From Alnus glutinosa (Eukaryota; Streptophyta; Magnoliopsida; Fagales; Betulaceae), in the NCBI RefSeq assembly GCF_958979055.1, contig NC_084896.1, positions 5,522,501 to 5,586,500 of the forward strand: a stretch of 64,000 bases of DNA, in the 5' to 3' direction. This document shows, in pieces, positions 9,848 through 23,284 of the stretch. Under the pieces are notes generated by a model. The model made no database searches and was not told where the DNA came from. It was given only the letters and a program-made list of their open reading frames with translations. How positions within the stretch are numbered: the first letter of the stretch is position 1; every line of letters begins with the position of its first letter. Position numbers and translations under genes: made by a program.

Positions 9848-12800
9848 ATCTACGTTTTGACCGAACGTTTTGAGATAAATCGTTAAACTCGTATTTTTGG
9901 AGATTTTTTATTAATCTTGTAGAAATGAGTTTAACTTGGTATTTTCTCTAGATTTTGTGTGGTTTGGAGTTGCTAGGAGCTTCCCGAGCACTTGGTCTTG
10001 GCGTGATGAATTTTTAGTAAGTTTTTCATAGACCCTAGTTTTTGGTATTTTGTTAAAGTGATATTTTATTGTAATTAACCCTAAGTAATGCTTATGGGTT
10101 AGCAATATTAGATTTATTAAAGTGATTAGAAATTATGTATAAATATTTAGGAATTTTAGGGCTTTATGGGTAAATTAGCAATATGGCTTTTGAGAGATTC
10201 AGAATGTTACCTAGGGTGATTATTTGGTTAGAATACTAAATAATGCAATATATTGTATTTTTAGCAGCACTTTATGGTTGAGCATAGAGTCGTTTGGAAT
10301 TAGGAGTATAAGCAATCTGAGGTGAGTATTCTACTTACTGAAAAATTATATTTTTATGTATTATGAATTTGTAAAATATATATTGTTTTATGAATCCGAA
10401 CGGACCATATAATGAAATATATGTTTTGGATAATTTGAATAGTTTGATTATATTCAATTATTTCAATGATGTTTAAGAATTGATGCATGAGTGAAGTGTG
10501 TTGAAATATTTTAAAGTGTTTGAGTATGTGCTGCGGTTGAGATTTAAATTATGCAAATTATTTGAGAACATGTCATGTTGAAACTGTTTATGTTTTATGA
10601 AGAAACTATGATTTGAATGATTTCAAAGTGCTAATGAAATGTTGGATTTGTTTAGTTTTAAGAGAACATGATTTAGCAACTACATGATTTTATAGAATGA
10701 TACAGTATTAGTGAAACATATACTAGTCAAGCACTGAGCATAGAGCATATAGTATAGAGCATACATACAACAGCAGTACAACAGTAACAGAACGCAGTAA
10801 ACACAATTAAACAGCAGTTATCAGCATCGTGGGAGACTCAAGCCCCAGTAAACCCAATTTCATGCATATCATGTATAGCATTGTTTTAGGAGTGTGATGT
10901 TTTTATGCTATGAGTAATTTTACTAGACGTATTGGTATGCATAAATGACTTAAATGGAAATTAAGAGTTTATGTATATTTATATTGGATGGTTGCATGTG
11001 TTTAAGAAACATTGAACTTGAAAGTACATGGATTCATGATTGCCCAGGTGCAAGTAATGACATGTCTATGAGTAAAAAGGTTGATTGTTATTGTTCTTCA
11101 GGAAAGAGGTGTTAGCATAGTAGAGTTTTACTCTAGCGCTCACATGATCTACTGACGTTCAAGGCATGAAACTGAAATACGATTAGATATAGTGTTGCGA
11201 ACATTATGTTGAAGGATGATATCCTAGTATGGAAGAGTAAAATGCCATTTTTGTAAAGACCAAGAAAATAAATAGGAGATTTATCAATTAATAAATTGTA
11301 TTCATTAATAAATGGGCTTAATAATTATATTCTAGGTAATAATAATGGTGTTATCGAAATAAATTAAGCTTGAGGTAAAATAATAGAAAGAGTAATAATT
11401 ATTATAGTGTGGTTTAAATAAATATAGGGTCAAATATATCTGGGACATTATTTAATAATTAAAGTATAAATTTGAGTAAATAATTAATTAAACTTAATTA
11501 GGTGCATTTAAAATGCAAGAGAAAATTTTTAGAGACTAAAGTTTATAAAATGAGTTTATCAGGATTAAATAAAAATAAGTCTATTTAGTGGGGTAAAATA
11601 AAATAGAGTGTTTTATTTTTAATCTATGGGCTTATAAATAGTGGCCATGAAAAGAAAATACAAGTGATGTTTTTAAGTCCAAATAAAATAGGAAATAAAA
11701 ATAATAGAAATCAAATTAGAAAGGAAAAATAATATTTAAAAGAAATTAATGAATAAAATAAAATAAAAAGAAATAGAAAAGAAAAATATATTAGAAAAGA
11801 AATTAAGAAATATAAAATAAATAAATAAATATATATATATATATATAGTGGGGCGACCTGCGCCCCACTTTGAAAGACAAAGGTGAAGGGCCATGTGGCC
11901 CTTCACGTTATAAATGAAGGAAGGGCCATCTGGCCCTTTCCAATGAAGAAAAAAAAATATATATATTAATAATAAGAGGCAATGCCTCTTTTTCTCTCAG
12001 AACCGAGAGAAGGAAAGAAGAGAAAGAAAAGATGGGGAAACTTTTCTCATTTTTGCGATCTACGGAGATCCAACGGTTTGATCTTCAATCCGTCTACGGA
12101 AACGTAATCCTTGAAGCCCGATCTACGTTTTGACCGAACTTTTTAAGGTAAATCGCTAAACTTGTATTTTTGAGGTTTTTGGTTAAATCTTGTAAAATAT
12201 GAGTTTAATCTTAATTATTCTTTAGGCTTGGTATTATTTAGAGTTTGCAAAGATTCCCCAAACACAGGATATTGTTTGGAAATTTTTGGATAAGTTCCTT
12301 TAATTCTTAATTTATGGGTATTTAGTTTAATCGATAATTTGTGGATTTAACCCTAAGATTTTCTTATGGGTTAATGTTATTTTAAAAGTGTTAGTGGTTA
12401 ATATTTATTGTGATTATGTTAGTGAATATGATTTGAGAGTTAATGTTATTATGTTATGAGTTAGTGAAAATAAATTGTGGGAAGTGTTTTATATTAGGGG
12501 TATATGATGTAATGTGATTTTAGAGAACCCATGTGTGTCCACACTAAGAAAGAGGGAGTTGACTTTGATATTTGAGAATAGATTGTTAATAGTTGGTTGG
12601 AAAAGAGCTTGAAGTGGAATTGAGGTTTCATTGTACTAGAAGAACCGAATGGGTTTTCTGTTGTGGATTGGTTTCTATGAGATGTTGGATTTTTAGTTAG
12701 GCTTCCGTGGTATTGTTTTGTGGTAGCCGAATAGAGGGTGATTTTGATGGGTATTTTTGATGGAAATCTAAATCTGGTTTATGTTTGTAAATTGGGGATA

Positions 12801-13798
12801 ATTGTGTTAGTTCATGATTAATGCTCCATTATTGATTGTTGAATGTTTGGTTGGATTGGGTTCAATTTTGGAAAGTAATTTGGGGCTTTGTTTTGTGGAA
12901 GCTTGGGATTAGTTGAGATTCTGATTTAGAGTAGTTTAGATGGGCCGACTTTGATGAGTGTTTTATGAAATTTAAATTTGGTTTGGAATGGTAGTTTAAT
13001 AATAAATGGTTAGTGAATATTGGTTGGAGATTGATTTTCATGGAAATTGATGAATAGATATTAGGCTTTAGTGAAAATTGGATTAAGAGGTATGTGGAAT
13101 GTTGAGAGTAAATGGTAGTTTAATGATTATAATTGTTATGATTTTGAGAGCTTTTGATGGCTATGCCCAATTGGTTATTAATGGGGATAGTTTACTTTAC
13201 TTGGTGGTTGCTTGGTTAGGTTTTGTTTGTAGAGAGGAACTGAAGAGGGTGAACCTAATATATTTAGATCCTTTGTGCAAATAGCAATATGGTCGAGATG
13301 GAAAATACGTTGTAATGCTTAATAGAATAAAATGAAAAGGAAATAGTCAAAGAAAAGAATAAAAAGATAAAAGTGAAATATATGAATAGATATCTATAAA
13401 AGAAATACAAGAATCAATGAATAAGTCAAGTAAACATAGATAACGATTTATATATCGTAATGGATGTAATAAAATTGATATGAGTTGTGAACTAATAACA
13501 AATTGATTCCAAGTATAATGCTTAGCTTGATAAGCATCCTATACATATATGTGTATATATATGTGTGTATAGACCGAATACACTTAATTTGCTTAAATGG
13601 ATAAACCAACTACAAGACTTAATTGTTAATAATGATAAGTAGGTAACTAAGTAACTAATCCACCTATTCATATACACTAAGCATTTTAGTGTATCATTGG
13701 ATGGGGTTTAAGCATCGTAAACATTCATGTATATATATATATATATATATATGTAGGTGAGTAACAAGCTATAAAAGCATTAACAATGATAGTGTAAC

Positions 13799-13829
<31 letters not shown>

Positions 13830-14429
13830 GTAGTCAAATAAGATAGTAAACGTGTCCTAAAGATGATAAGTGGAATAAAATAAGAACCTAGTCTAAATGA
13901 TAACCTAATAATAGTTTAGGATCCCTAACTAGCCTTAGAAGCAGATTACGCGACGTGTGAGCACGTGGGTAGTGTACTTGTCATAGAGTATAGAGTTCAA
14001 TAACATAGTCTAATGTTACTAATGCTTGCAGGATAGTGTCCGGATTGGAGACTTTAATGGGTTCTCCAATGTAGAGTTCGAGTCATGTGTCCAATGCAGC
14101 CAAGGTGAGTATTCTACTCACTGAGAAAAGATATTTTTCGTATTTTATAGAAATGCAAATGATAGATGATTTTCTACTGAACCAACGATATGTTAACATG
14201 TATGTTTTGGATGTTTTAAGTAGTTTCAATTATGTTGAAATATCAATGATGTTATGAAATGACGCATGAATGAAAGGTTTTGAATTGATTGAAGTATTTG
14301 AAAGTGTGTTGTAGTTGGGATTTAATTATGCAAAGAAGAATGATGAAAATTTCATGTTGATTGGTTCATGGTAATTGAAGAAAGCATGATTTGCAAAGAA
14401 TAGGAGTATAGAGTTAGAATTGTAAAGCA

Positions 14430-14580
14430 TAAAGCATGAGGCCCATAATAAAGAAGAGAGCGTGAGGCTCATAATAAAGAAGAGAGCGTGAGGCTCATAA
14501 TAATGAAGAGAGCGTGAGGCTCATAATAAAGAAGAGAGCGTGAGGCTCATAATAATGAAGAGAGCGTGAGGCTCATAATG
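14430..14580 (+). repeat. 26-bp tandem repeat, about six copies
   Basis: Copies of a 26-base unit containing GAAGAGAGCGTGAGGCTCAT alternate between AATAAA and AATAATG spacers. The array lies inside giant LTR-like unit 1 and is absent from unit 2. Confidence 0.8.
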
Positions 14581-14650
14581 AACAAAAAGACTATCATGAG
14601 CATGCATAGCATTGTTTAAATTGTGTGATGTTTTCATGATAAATATATTG

Positions 14651-14830
14651 TAGTTTTGCTAGACGTATTAGTATGCATAAAAGTCTTGATAGAAAAAGAA
14701 TTTATGTATATTGGTATCGGATGGATGCATGATTTAAATGTAGTTTTGCTAGACGTATTAGTATGCATAAAAGTCTTGATAGAAAAAGAATTTATGTATA
14801 TTGGTATCGGATGGTTGCATGATTTCAATG
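14651..14830 (+). repeat. 90-bp direct duplication
   Basis: Two adjacent copies start TAGTTTTGCTAGACGTATTA, at 14651 and 14741, and are nearly identical. Units 0 and 2 carry one related copy each, so the duplication is private to unit 1. Confidence 0.8.
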
Positions 14831-15562
14831 CCATTGTGTTCTATAACGAATCTTTTACGTATAATACTAGCTGCCCAGTGTATTTAAATGTTTTCTATTA
14901 GTCAGTGTTTGCTATATCAGCTATGGGATTTTTCAAACAAAAGCTTATAAGATTGGTAGCTGTTATAGTGTACGCACGACTAAAATGAAAAGTTGGTTCT
15001 TTGCGAAAACTCAGTGAATAGTATACCTCTGAGGTCTTAGTGTATTTATGTATGCTAAGGCGGTGGGCTCATAATTCCACCTATACGGATGTGGCAAACC
15101 CCCACAACCGTATAGATGATGTTCTTTTGGCTGCAGGTATTCCGGTCGTAGTTGATAGCATTGTAGAAGGGTATTTTGGATGTTATGACTGAAGCACGCC
15201 GCAACGGTCGTAATTGGTGGACCACGGGTTGTCCACTTGTTTATAGGTTTAGTTTATGGCTTGTGACGTTTGTGTCACTTGTTATTGTACAAAACCATTT
15301 ATGTCACTTATTTAATTCGTGGAAAGATTTAATCATATAGATACTTAATGGCTCTTTGTTGTAATTATTTGTGATAGATGTATAAGATGTGATTTCCGCT
15401 ATTAGGTTATGTTTTCCGCTGCATAGTTGATAGATGTTATACTCTGATTTATCAGGTACATATTATGGGGTATGTACATATGTTGGCTTTGCGACATATC
15501 GTCGTGCCACTGTGAAGATCCGTTTATATTTTAAGGGATTAATGATTATGTGGATGTTTTGT

Positions 15563-15565
<3 letters not shown>

Positions 15566-15610
<45 letters not shown>
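15566..15610 (+). repeat. Poly-A tract
   Basis: An uninterrupted run of about 45 A residues lies immediately before the ACGGGTCGTCACA terminus of unit 1. Unit 2 has a shorter A run at the same place. The position is shared by the family, so it was inherited and is not a polyadenylated insertion. Confidence 0.8.
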
Positions 15611-15612
<2 letters not shown>

Positions 15613-16123
15613 GGGTCGTCACAATTTTTCTTGCTTAAGATTTATGTGTAGACGTGATATGTATAATGGAATGATTGTGTGCACATATGCCTAAGCTACC
15701 ATTCAAAAGTATTATTATAGAGGAGTCTATATGTAAAAACTTCCAATGAAGGATGATTGGAACTTCTACATGATATGTTCACAGCTATATAGTATGTTTT
15801 AAATGTTTTCTAGCTAGTCAGTGTTTATTATATTAGCTATTGGTAAATTGTGGCTGATATAATACTCGCATGACTAAAAATAAAATAAAGGTTAGTTCTT
15901 TATGAAAATTCAGTTAGTTTAATATCACTGAGGTCTTAGTATGTTTTATACTGAGATAGTGGAGTTATTCTTTCACCTATGCAGATGTAGATACCACCAC
16001 AACCGGGTAAATGATATTCTTATAATTGCATGTACTCCTGATGTGGATGATGATCCGGTAGCGTTCTATTTGGGTTACTACGATTGAAGCCTGTAGCGAC
16101 AGTCGTAGTGGGATGGACTGTGG

Positions 16124-19100
16124 TGTAAAGACCAAGAAAAATAATAAGTATTTAGTATTTAATGATTTATGTTTTTAAATAAGATGAGATTAATAATTAG
16201 GTTTTAAGTGATAATATTTGTGTTATCTAAAATAAAATGAGTTTAGGATAGAATAATAAAATAAGATAGGGTAATAGTGCAATTTAAAAATGATAGGGGC
16301 TAGTATTAAATAAGACCAAAGCTTGGCCTTATCCGTAGCCACGTGTGTGGCTATGGATTAATGGGGAGATATTTCTCCCCTCAATCATGCATCAGCCCCC
16401 CCGCCCCCCCCATTCTTCTTCCTCTGTTCTTCTTTTCTCCTTTGTTCTTCCTTCTGCCCGAGCGACACAGAGATGCGAGACAGAGAGATATCGAGAGTTT
16501 GAGAAGAGAGGATCCAGTGATTCGTGAGGGGAGACTCGGAACCCAGGGGGACCCGATCCTCTGTGGACGGTGGCTGGAGCTGATGGTGCCGGTGGAACCA
16601 AGACCCGAATTTCGGTGGGTCTAGCAGAGGCGAAATAGAGAGAGGGAGACTCGAGAGACGGAGACTGAGAAAGAGAGAAAGGGAAGTTTGAGAGAGTGAG
16701 TCCGAGAGTGAGAGTGATGCTGTCGGAGAGTGAGTACGAACCGGAGAAGAAGAGAAACCCAGAGACCCGTAGCAGACCTGAGCCGAACCCGTCAACGTTG
16801 GTGACCTGTGAGCTGATTTCCGGTGAGCCATCTTTTCATTCTCTTTGATTTTTGCTTGAATTCTCCTCTGATTTTTGTTGAGAAGAAAACCATATGGGTC
16901 TCGAAATTTTGGGGGTTTTCTTGGCAAGAATCAAATGGGTCCGAATTTAGGGTTCTTTTGAGTTAAAATTTCTGGGTCTCTCTTGTTTCGATTCTCACTT
17001 GAAATGGTATGGAATTTCTAGGATTGTGTGGGTCTTGGCCGAATTTGTGGGTGTTGTAGCTTGGATTTATTTCCCCGGTTATGGTTGATGATTTTTTGTT
17101 GAGTAGGTTGCTGGAAAAACTGGATGGGTTTCCTTTTGGGTTGATTTAGGTTGAAATCTTAGAGTTTGATGGGTTATTGATTGTGCTTGTAAATTAGGGT
17201 TTATGCTAAGCAAAAATAGTTTGATTTGGGGGTTTGGTTTGAGATGAAAACCTAGGGTTTTATTGTGAATTTTGGAGAGGATGGCTGAATATATGTATGT
17301 GGATTTATGGAGTATTGGTTGTGTTAATGGATGGTTTTGGTGGTAATTTAGGGAGTTTTTTTTTTATGATGTTTAGTTGGAACTTTGAGGAGTGTATTTT
17401 GTTGTTGAAGAGTATGTAAGAATCCCTAAGCTTGATGGGTTGAATTAATTTAAGGCTTTGAGGTGTTTAAAACTCTAAATTGTTAATTAGTAGATTAATT
17501 ACATTTAGAGTGTTAATTAATCCTAAATTATCTATGACTTTCATGAAAAATAGGTATTAATGGGGTTAGGTTCTAATATTAATAATTTGTATAAATTGGA
17601 GATTTTAATTGTAAACCTAAGTATGTAACTATGTATAGGTCTAGTTAATTAATGGTTGGATTCCTTGTTATGCTTGTATGGGTATGTTGATTAAGAATTG
17701 ATGTTAGGCTTTGGTGAATATTGGGTTATGATGTATATAGAATTTTGTCGGTAAATGGTGGTTTGTTGATGATTATTGTTATGAGATTTTGGTAGAAGGT
17801 ATGAGGATATTTCCACTTGTGAGAGAAGTTGGTCTTAATATGTAAAATGAAGATTTTGAGTATATGTTGGATAAAGTTGAATCGATTATAGTTGGATTCT
17901 TTGCAACGGATCATTTGGGATATTTGTTTAAGTTTTGATTCTTTGGCTTAGCTTAATTATGTAGAGTGATGATGTGGGGCTTAGGCGTTCACTTGGAGCT
18001 TTGGAATATGGTTATGGTTCTATAACCTAATTCCTTATGTAATTATATAACAAAATAATAAATAGTTGAAGATGGAGATGACAAGGGATTTGTAATTTAA
18101 TCCAATTAAGTCCTAAGCCTAAACTACTCGGATGGTTGGAAACTAATATGAGTAAAAGTATTAAGTGTAACGGTTAAGACTAGAAGAACAAGAGTTGTAA
18201 ATTATCTTAATAATCTCAAGTCAATATGTGTATTTATATATGGGGTAGAAATACATAAATAGGCTTTGGGTTCATTTAGTAATATAATTAGATAATTAGT
18301 GTTTGTCTATGTATTATAAAATACTTAAGTGTATTATAAGGCTATGCTTAGCTTGATAAGCATTGTACGTGTACGTGTATGTGTGTACACATAAACCTAC
18401 ATATGCATGTAAATGTGTTAGGTGTATTATTGGATTAGGTTTAAATGTTGAAGGTATATATATATATATATATATATGAGTTAAATATATATATTGTGAA
18501 CTTAGTAAATAAGCAACAAGTTATAAAAATGTTTAGGAATAATAATGTGACACAACAATAACAAATGAGCTAATGAAATAATAGATGTGTCTTCTAGTTA
18601 ATAAATAAGATAAGATGCAAACCTGTAACGAACGACTAATCTAATAATAGCTTAAGGTGTTTAGCTAGCCTTAGAAGCGGGTTACGCAATGGGTGAGCAC
18701 GCGAGTAGTCTATGTGTCATAGAGTATAGAGTTCAATAGCATAGTCTAATGTTACCAATGTTTGCAGGATCGTGTCATAGTTGGAGACTTCAACGGGTTC
18801 TCCAATGTAGAGTTCGAGTCGTGAGTCCAATGCAGCCAAGATGGGTATTCCACTCACTGAGAAAATATATATTTTTATATGTATTGGATTGATAAAAATA
18901 TATATATTATTTATGAAACCGAACCAACCATATGATGAAATGTATATGCTTTGAGATGATTTGTTTAGTTTCGATTATGTTTAAACTATATCAATGATGT
19001 TAAAGAGATAATGTATGAGTGAAAAGTATTGAATAGATTTAAAGTGTTAAGTTCTGCGGTTGAGATTTAAATTATGCAAATTGTTTGAGAACATGTCATG

Positions 19101-20586
19101 TTGAAACTGCGTAGATTTGATAAAGAAACTAAGTTTTGAATGATTTCAAAGTGTTAGATTAAATGCTGGATTTGTTTTGTTTTGAGAGGACGTGATTTAA
19201 CAACTGTATGATTTGAGCATGATACAGTAGTGAAATATATACTGGTCAAGCACGGAACATTGAGCATGTAGTATAGAGCATACATCAACAATAGTACAGC
19301 AGTAAAGGAACAGGATACACAGTAAAACAGCAGTTATCAGCATCGTGGGGGACCGAAGCCCCAGTAGACCCAGTCATGCATATCATGTATAGCATTGTTT
19401 AATGAGTGATGTTTTTATGTTATGAGTATATTTTACTAGACGTGTTGGTATGCATAAGTGTCTTAAATGAAAAGCGCTTATGTATATTTCTATCGGATAG
19501 TCATGTGTTAAGGTCATACATTGAACTTGAAAGTACATGGATACATGATTGCCCGAGTGCGAGTAATGGCATGTCTATGAGTAGGAAGGTTGACTGTTCT
19601 TGTTCTCCAGGAAAGACGTGTTAGCATGATTGAATTTAGCTCTAGTGCTCTCATGATCTACTGGCGTCAAGGCACGAAGCTGAAATACGATTAGAGATGG
19701 TGTTGCGAGTGTTTTGTTGACGGATGTTGTCCTAGTACGGAAGAGTAAGATGCCATGTTCTTTGCTTAAGACTTATGTGTATACGTGATATCTGTGATGG
19801 AGTGATCGTGTGCACATATGTCCAAGCGACTGGTGAAAAGTATTATTATAGAGGGGTCTATATGTAGAATCTTCCAAGCGGTAGATTGGAACTTCTACAT
19901 ATGTTCACAGCTATATAGTATGTTTTAAATGTTTTCTAAATAGTCGGTGTTTGCTGCATTAGCTGTTGGTAAATTGTGGCTAATATAGTGCTCGCACGAC
20001 TAAAAATAAAATATTAAGGTTGGTTCTTTGTGAAAACTCAGTTAGTCTTATACCATTGAGGTCTTAGTATGTTTCATGCTAAGGCGGTGAACTCATTCTT
20101 TCACCTATACGGATGTGGATACCACCACAACCGTGTAGATGATGTTTCTTTGGCTGCAGGTACTTCGGTATAGTCGATGGGTCGGTAGCAGTGTGCTTGG
20201 GATATTATGACTGAAGCTCGCCGCGACAGTTGTAATTGTCGGACCACGGGTTGTCCACTGTTTTATAGGTTTGGTATGGCTTGTGACGTTTGTGTCACTT
20301 ATTCTTTGTTAAGCCATTATTGTTATAGTGTTAATAAGACTCAAGCAGATAGATGTTAAATGGCTCTTTGTTGTAATTAACTTGTGATAGATGTATAAGT
20401 TGTAATTTCCGCTATTCAGATTTATGTTTTCCGCTGCATAGATAGATGTATGTTATACTCTGATTATCAGGTACATGTTATGGGGCATGTGCCATACGTT
20501 GGCTGAGTGACACGTAGTCGTGCCACTGCGATGACTCGTTTTAGGGTTGTATAAAAAAAAAATTAAAAAAAAAACGGGTCGTCACA
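16124..20586 (+). mobile_element. Giant LTR-like unit 2, 4.46 kb, TSD TGTGG
   Basis: It starts TGTAAAGACCAAG and ends ACGGGTCGTCACA, like unit 1, but carries its own 5-bp flanking repeat TGTGG (16119-16123 and 20587-20591). The region from about 16330 to 16830 is unrelated to unit 1 (C/T-rich then GA-rich), while the 3' half from about 18650 is clearly homologous. Open frames in the GA-rich stretch are compositional and match no family I recognise. Different target repeats and strong divergence show that units 1 and 2 are separate insertions. Confidence 0.7.
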
Positions 20587-20899
20587 TGTGGTGTCTTTAT
20601 TTTAAGTATTTTTGTATATGGCTTGTAACGTATGTGTCACGTATTCTTTTATATAAGCCATTCTTTTGTAATAGTTATATGCTGTTAAGCCTTAAACAAT
20701 TAGACTTATGTTATGACTCACTTTTGTATAGACACCAGGATTATTTATGGTTATGCTTTTCTGCTATGTTTGATAGTATCATGACGTATTCCGCTGTAGA
20801 TATAACTCTGTATATCAAGTGCATGTTATGGGCATGTGCCATATATTGGCTGAGTGACGCATAGTCGTGCCACAGCGATAACTCATTTTACGTTTGTAC

Positions 20900-20940
<41 letters not shown>

Positions 20941-20989
20941 AGAAGAAGAAGAAGAAGAGAAAAAAGAAAAAGAAAAATGGGACTTCAAA

Positions 20990-21479
20990 ACTTACCATTG
21001 CTGCATATAGGCCTAATTGACCCAGTTCAGAATTAAGGATGTTGAGGTCCTCAAGAAGGCAAACAAGGACTGGAAATGAAATTGAACAATGTGGTATTCT
21101 TATAAATGAAACAATCTGTTCTTCTGCTTTATTTAGTGGCCACAATCTTTCAAGTTTCGCCTGGACTGACAAGCCAATTAGCAAAGGTGACAATGTGCCT
21201 GCAACACCGATAGAGAAGGCGTTTCTTCCGGTTCTTTTTATCATTCCTATATCCATTTTCACCCCACTCACATAAAAAAAGAGCACGTAACTCAAGGCAG
21301 ATAGTATACCTATTGTTTCTTGACCGTTTATCGAGAACAAGATATGGTTGAATATTCTGAAGCGTCCTAGAAAAGACGGACTTAGGATTATGCCAACCTG
21401 GTTCACATAAGATCAAGACAATTGTTTAGTTACAACTCAACAATCAGATCAAATACTGTAAATATCTTGTGCAAATAAG

Positions 21480-21514
<35 letters not shown>

Positions 21515-21804
21515 AGTGGGAGTGGAAGTGGAAGAGAGCACATACAAGAAGTTGTACGGTGAACCTCGGGATTCCGTAACACTTAAGAACGTAATGGGAG
21601 GCTTGGGTGAGGGTAAAAATGAGAACCATCTGCAGCTCAAGCAGTGGCATCCTAAACGGTATAGTCCCAAAATGAATGTAGTTCCATAGGCCTTGTGAAT
21701 GGATCATGGGGGGTAATTGATAACATTCGATTACGGAGATCATGCGGTCTGCATTAGCAAATGAGATTGTACCGTTGACAGGCACAGCCTTAATTTCCTG
21801 CCAT
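20990..21804 (-). pseudogene. Truncated CHX cation/H+ exchanger pseudogene 2
   Basis: Exon 1 matches 21804-21546 on the minus strand, but a 4-base insertion right after MAGN creates a stop. Exon 2 homology runs from 21397 to about 20990 and contains GIILSPSFLGRFRIF and the LEDLNILNSELGQLGL region. The rest of exon 2 and all of exon 3 are gone, the edge abutting the end of the old LTR-like unit. The intron keeps a pure GA microsatellite (21478-21505). It is head to head with the DUF241 remnant at 23009. Confidence 0.8.
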
Positions 21805-22306
21805 GCCTATTGGTTTTTTCAAACAAAGAAATTTGATGTCTTTTCTTCTTCTTCTGTAAAATTTTGTCCTCTAATTGCATGAAATTATAATATTTAGTAA
21901 AACCCAGACCTTGGGAGAAAGTTTTTCTCAAATTCAATATATGTATTCTCTGGTACATGTGATTTAGCATGGGCCGTTAAATAAGTTCATCTTCAAGAAA
22001 ATGATCAACTTCTATCATCGTACGGTTGTAATCTACTTATTAATGTGATTAACGTACATTCACGTAGTATACAGAATGTGCAGCGAGGCCGGGCAGATCG
22101 GAAACCGGGTTTCACGTACATGTGTATATTCTGATAACATGCTGACTTCTTCGTTCAAACGAAATTCTAGGCAACGGTATTGAAGATGGTCGTACCTTCC
22201 CGATATTTATCTTGCTGGAAGGTCAATGCTTTTCGTCTATAATTATTTGAAGGATAAGGATACTGTTTGTCTGCGCAAGATACAATTAGGGGGCTTTTCT
22301 GGTCGT
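21805..22306. other. CHX/DUF241 spacer, partial copy
   Basis: It contains a segment (about 22085-22230) shared with the spacers at 29259-29400 and 49985-50100, including GAGGCCGGGCAGATCGGAAA and ACGAAATTCTAGGCAACGGT. No intact coding frame remains here. The match shows that the spacer was duplicated together with both genes. Confidence 0.55.
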
Positions 22307-22636
22307 GTAGGGCCAAATGGTTTAGTTTTGGTTGTTTGTGGCGGATTCTATTTTGGATTGAATATTTCTAGATCAACTTTCCAGCACCTTCAAAGGGGTG
22401 AGCATAAAAAATACACCTAGATCTGCAATTTAACATGACAGCCCATACTCTAGCAAAATAGGCCTCTTCTAAGTTTATAGATTTGTGTTAGCTGGATGAC
22501 ACTTCTATGTGTGTTAGTAGCATTGTTTTTAGGGAGCAACCAAGTCCCTAAAATCCTTAGTTTTGGATCATTATTTGATGTATTTTTTTCCAGATTTTAA
22601 TGAGAGCAATTTCTTCTCGTTCAAAAAAAAAAAAAT
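22307..22636 (+). mobile_element. Possible LINE 3' tail with poly-A
   Basis: From 22307 the sequence leaves the conserved spacer. It ends with a T-rich stretch, CCAGATTTTAATGAGAGC, and 13 A residues at 22624-22636. This layout is typical of 5'-truncated non-LTR retrotransposons in plants. I see no reverse-transcriptase coding in the short fragment and no clear target duplication. Confidence 0.35.
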
Positions 22637-23008
22637 GCCGTCTTTCTTTTTCTTTTTCTTCTAGAAACACTGGTAGTACAAAGTGCTTTTCATTTTGAGA
22701 CAAAAACTTTATTGATCTTCATTTTGAAATAGGAATAGGAATGAAGTCATCTTGTATGAGTAAGATGCTTGTGAAATAGAAATGAAGTATTATTGATAAT
22801 GAGTTGGAGACTTGGTGATGGGAGACATTGCACAAACATATAGCTGAGATGGTGGTTATAATGAAATTGAAACCATGTTACTATGAATGGTTTTTCAAGA
22901 AGATGAGATTCTTCTTGTCCCCCTCACCTTAAAATGTATAACGAGCAGATGCCAAGGCAGGAAGGGCGATTGGTTTTCAATTGGCTTCTCTTGTCTGAGA
23001 AAGCAAAA

Positions 23009-23284
23009 ATGGCTTCAAACCCAAAAAACTCTTACCATGCTCGTTCTAGAAGCTTGCCTTCCAGACCACACCCTCTAATTCCACTAGCCGAAAAGCATTT
23101 ATGCAGATTGAAGGCTTCTGAGGCTACCTCATCATCATCATCCATCATTAAGCCGCAATATAACTGGCCTTCAAGATTTGGATGATTGCATCGAAGAATT
23201 GCTTCTGCTACCACATACTTAACGATCTCTTGCCCAAAAGCAGCATGAGAGATTCATCGAAGAGCTTTTAGACGGATCTCTTCA
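23009..23284 (+). pseudogene. DUF241 remnant, truncated by a retroelement
   Basis: The ATG at 23009 opens MASNPKNSYHARSRSLPSRPHPLIPL, aligned to the N-terminus of copy C. An indel in the serine-repeat region (about 23145) shifts the frame and stops it at GLQDL. Homology continues in another frame through the ELLDGSLQ region and ends abruptly at 23284. There, retroelement leader repeats with TTGGTATCAGAGC begin. The upstream promoter-like block is retained at about 22899-22945. Confidence 0.8.

Larger units (their letters stand above)
11252..15623 (+). mobile_element. Giant LTR-like unit 1, 4.37 kb, TSD ATTTT
   Basis: The unit begins TGTAAAGACCAAG and ends ACGGGTCGTCACA, so its tips are TG...CA with imperfect inverted complementarity. 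The flanking 5-bp direct repeat ATTTT lies at 11247-11251 and 15624-15628. It contains no coding frame of note and no internal terminal repeats. This fits a solo LTR of a large-LTR family (Tekay/Del-like or LARD-like); the lineage assignment is inference. A long A run lies just inside the 3' end (15566-15610). Confidence 0.7.
9848..20989 (+). mobile_element. Old giant LTR-like unit, split by two younger copies
   Basis: The host copy survives as 9848-11251, 15624-16123 and 20587 to about 20989. Its first bases (GATCTACGTTTTGACCGAAC) match position 12119 inside the younger unit 1, so about 870 bases of its 5' end are missing. The pieces join collinearly: text either side of each insertion reads through when compared with uninterrupted copies (for example 19741-19800 spans the unit 1 insertion site). 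Its 3' end is a long A run, an AGAAGA patch and a possible degenerate terminus, next to CHX pseudogene exon 2. No protein coding is seen. Confidence 0.65.

Noticed and set aside
14430-14580. CRISPR-like array
   Set aside because: The 26-base units abut without unique spacers, and the context is a plant retroelement.
16343-16927. Frames of 93-180 codons in unit 2 (both strands)
   Set aside because: They lie in a C/T- and GA-rich stretch with Ser/Leu/Arg bias, and match no recognised family.
11252-20586. Units 1 and 2 as the two LTRs of one retrotransposon with a 0.5-kb interior
   Set aside because: Each unit has its own distinct 5-bp target duplication, they differ strongly in the middle, and the 0.5 kb between them is homologous to the inside of the same repeat. 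They are independent insertions.
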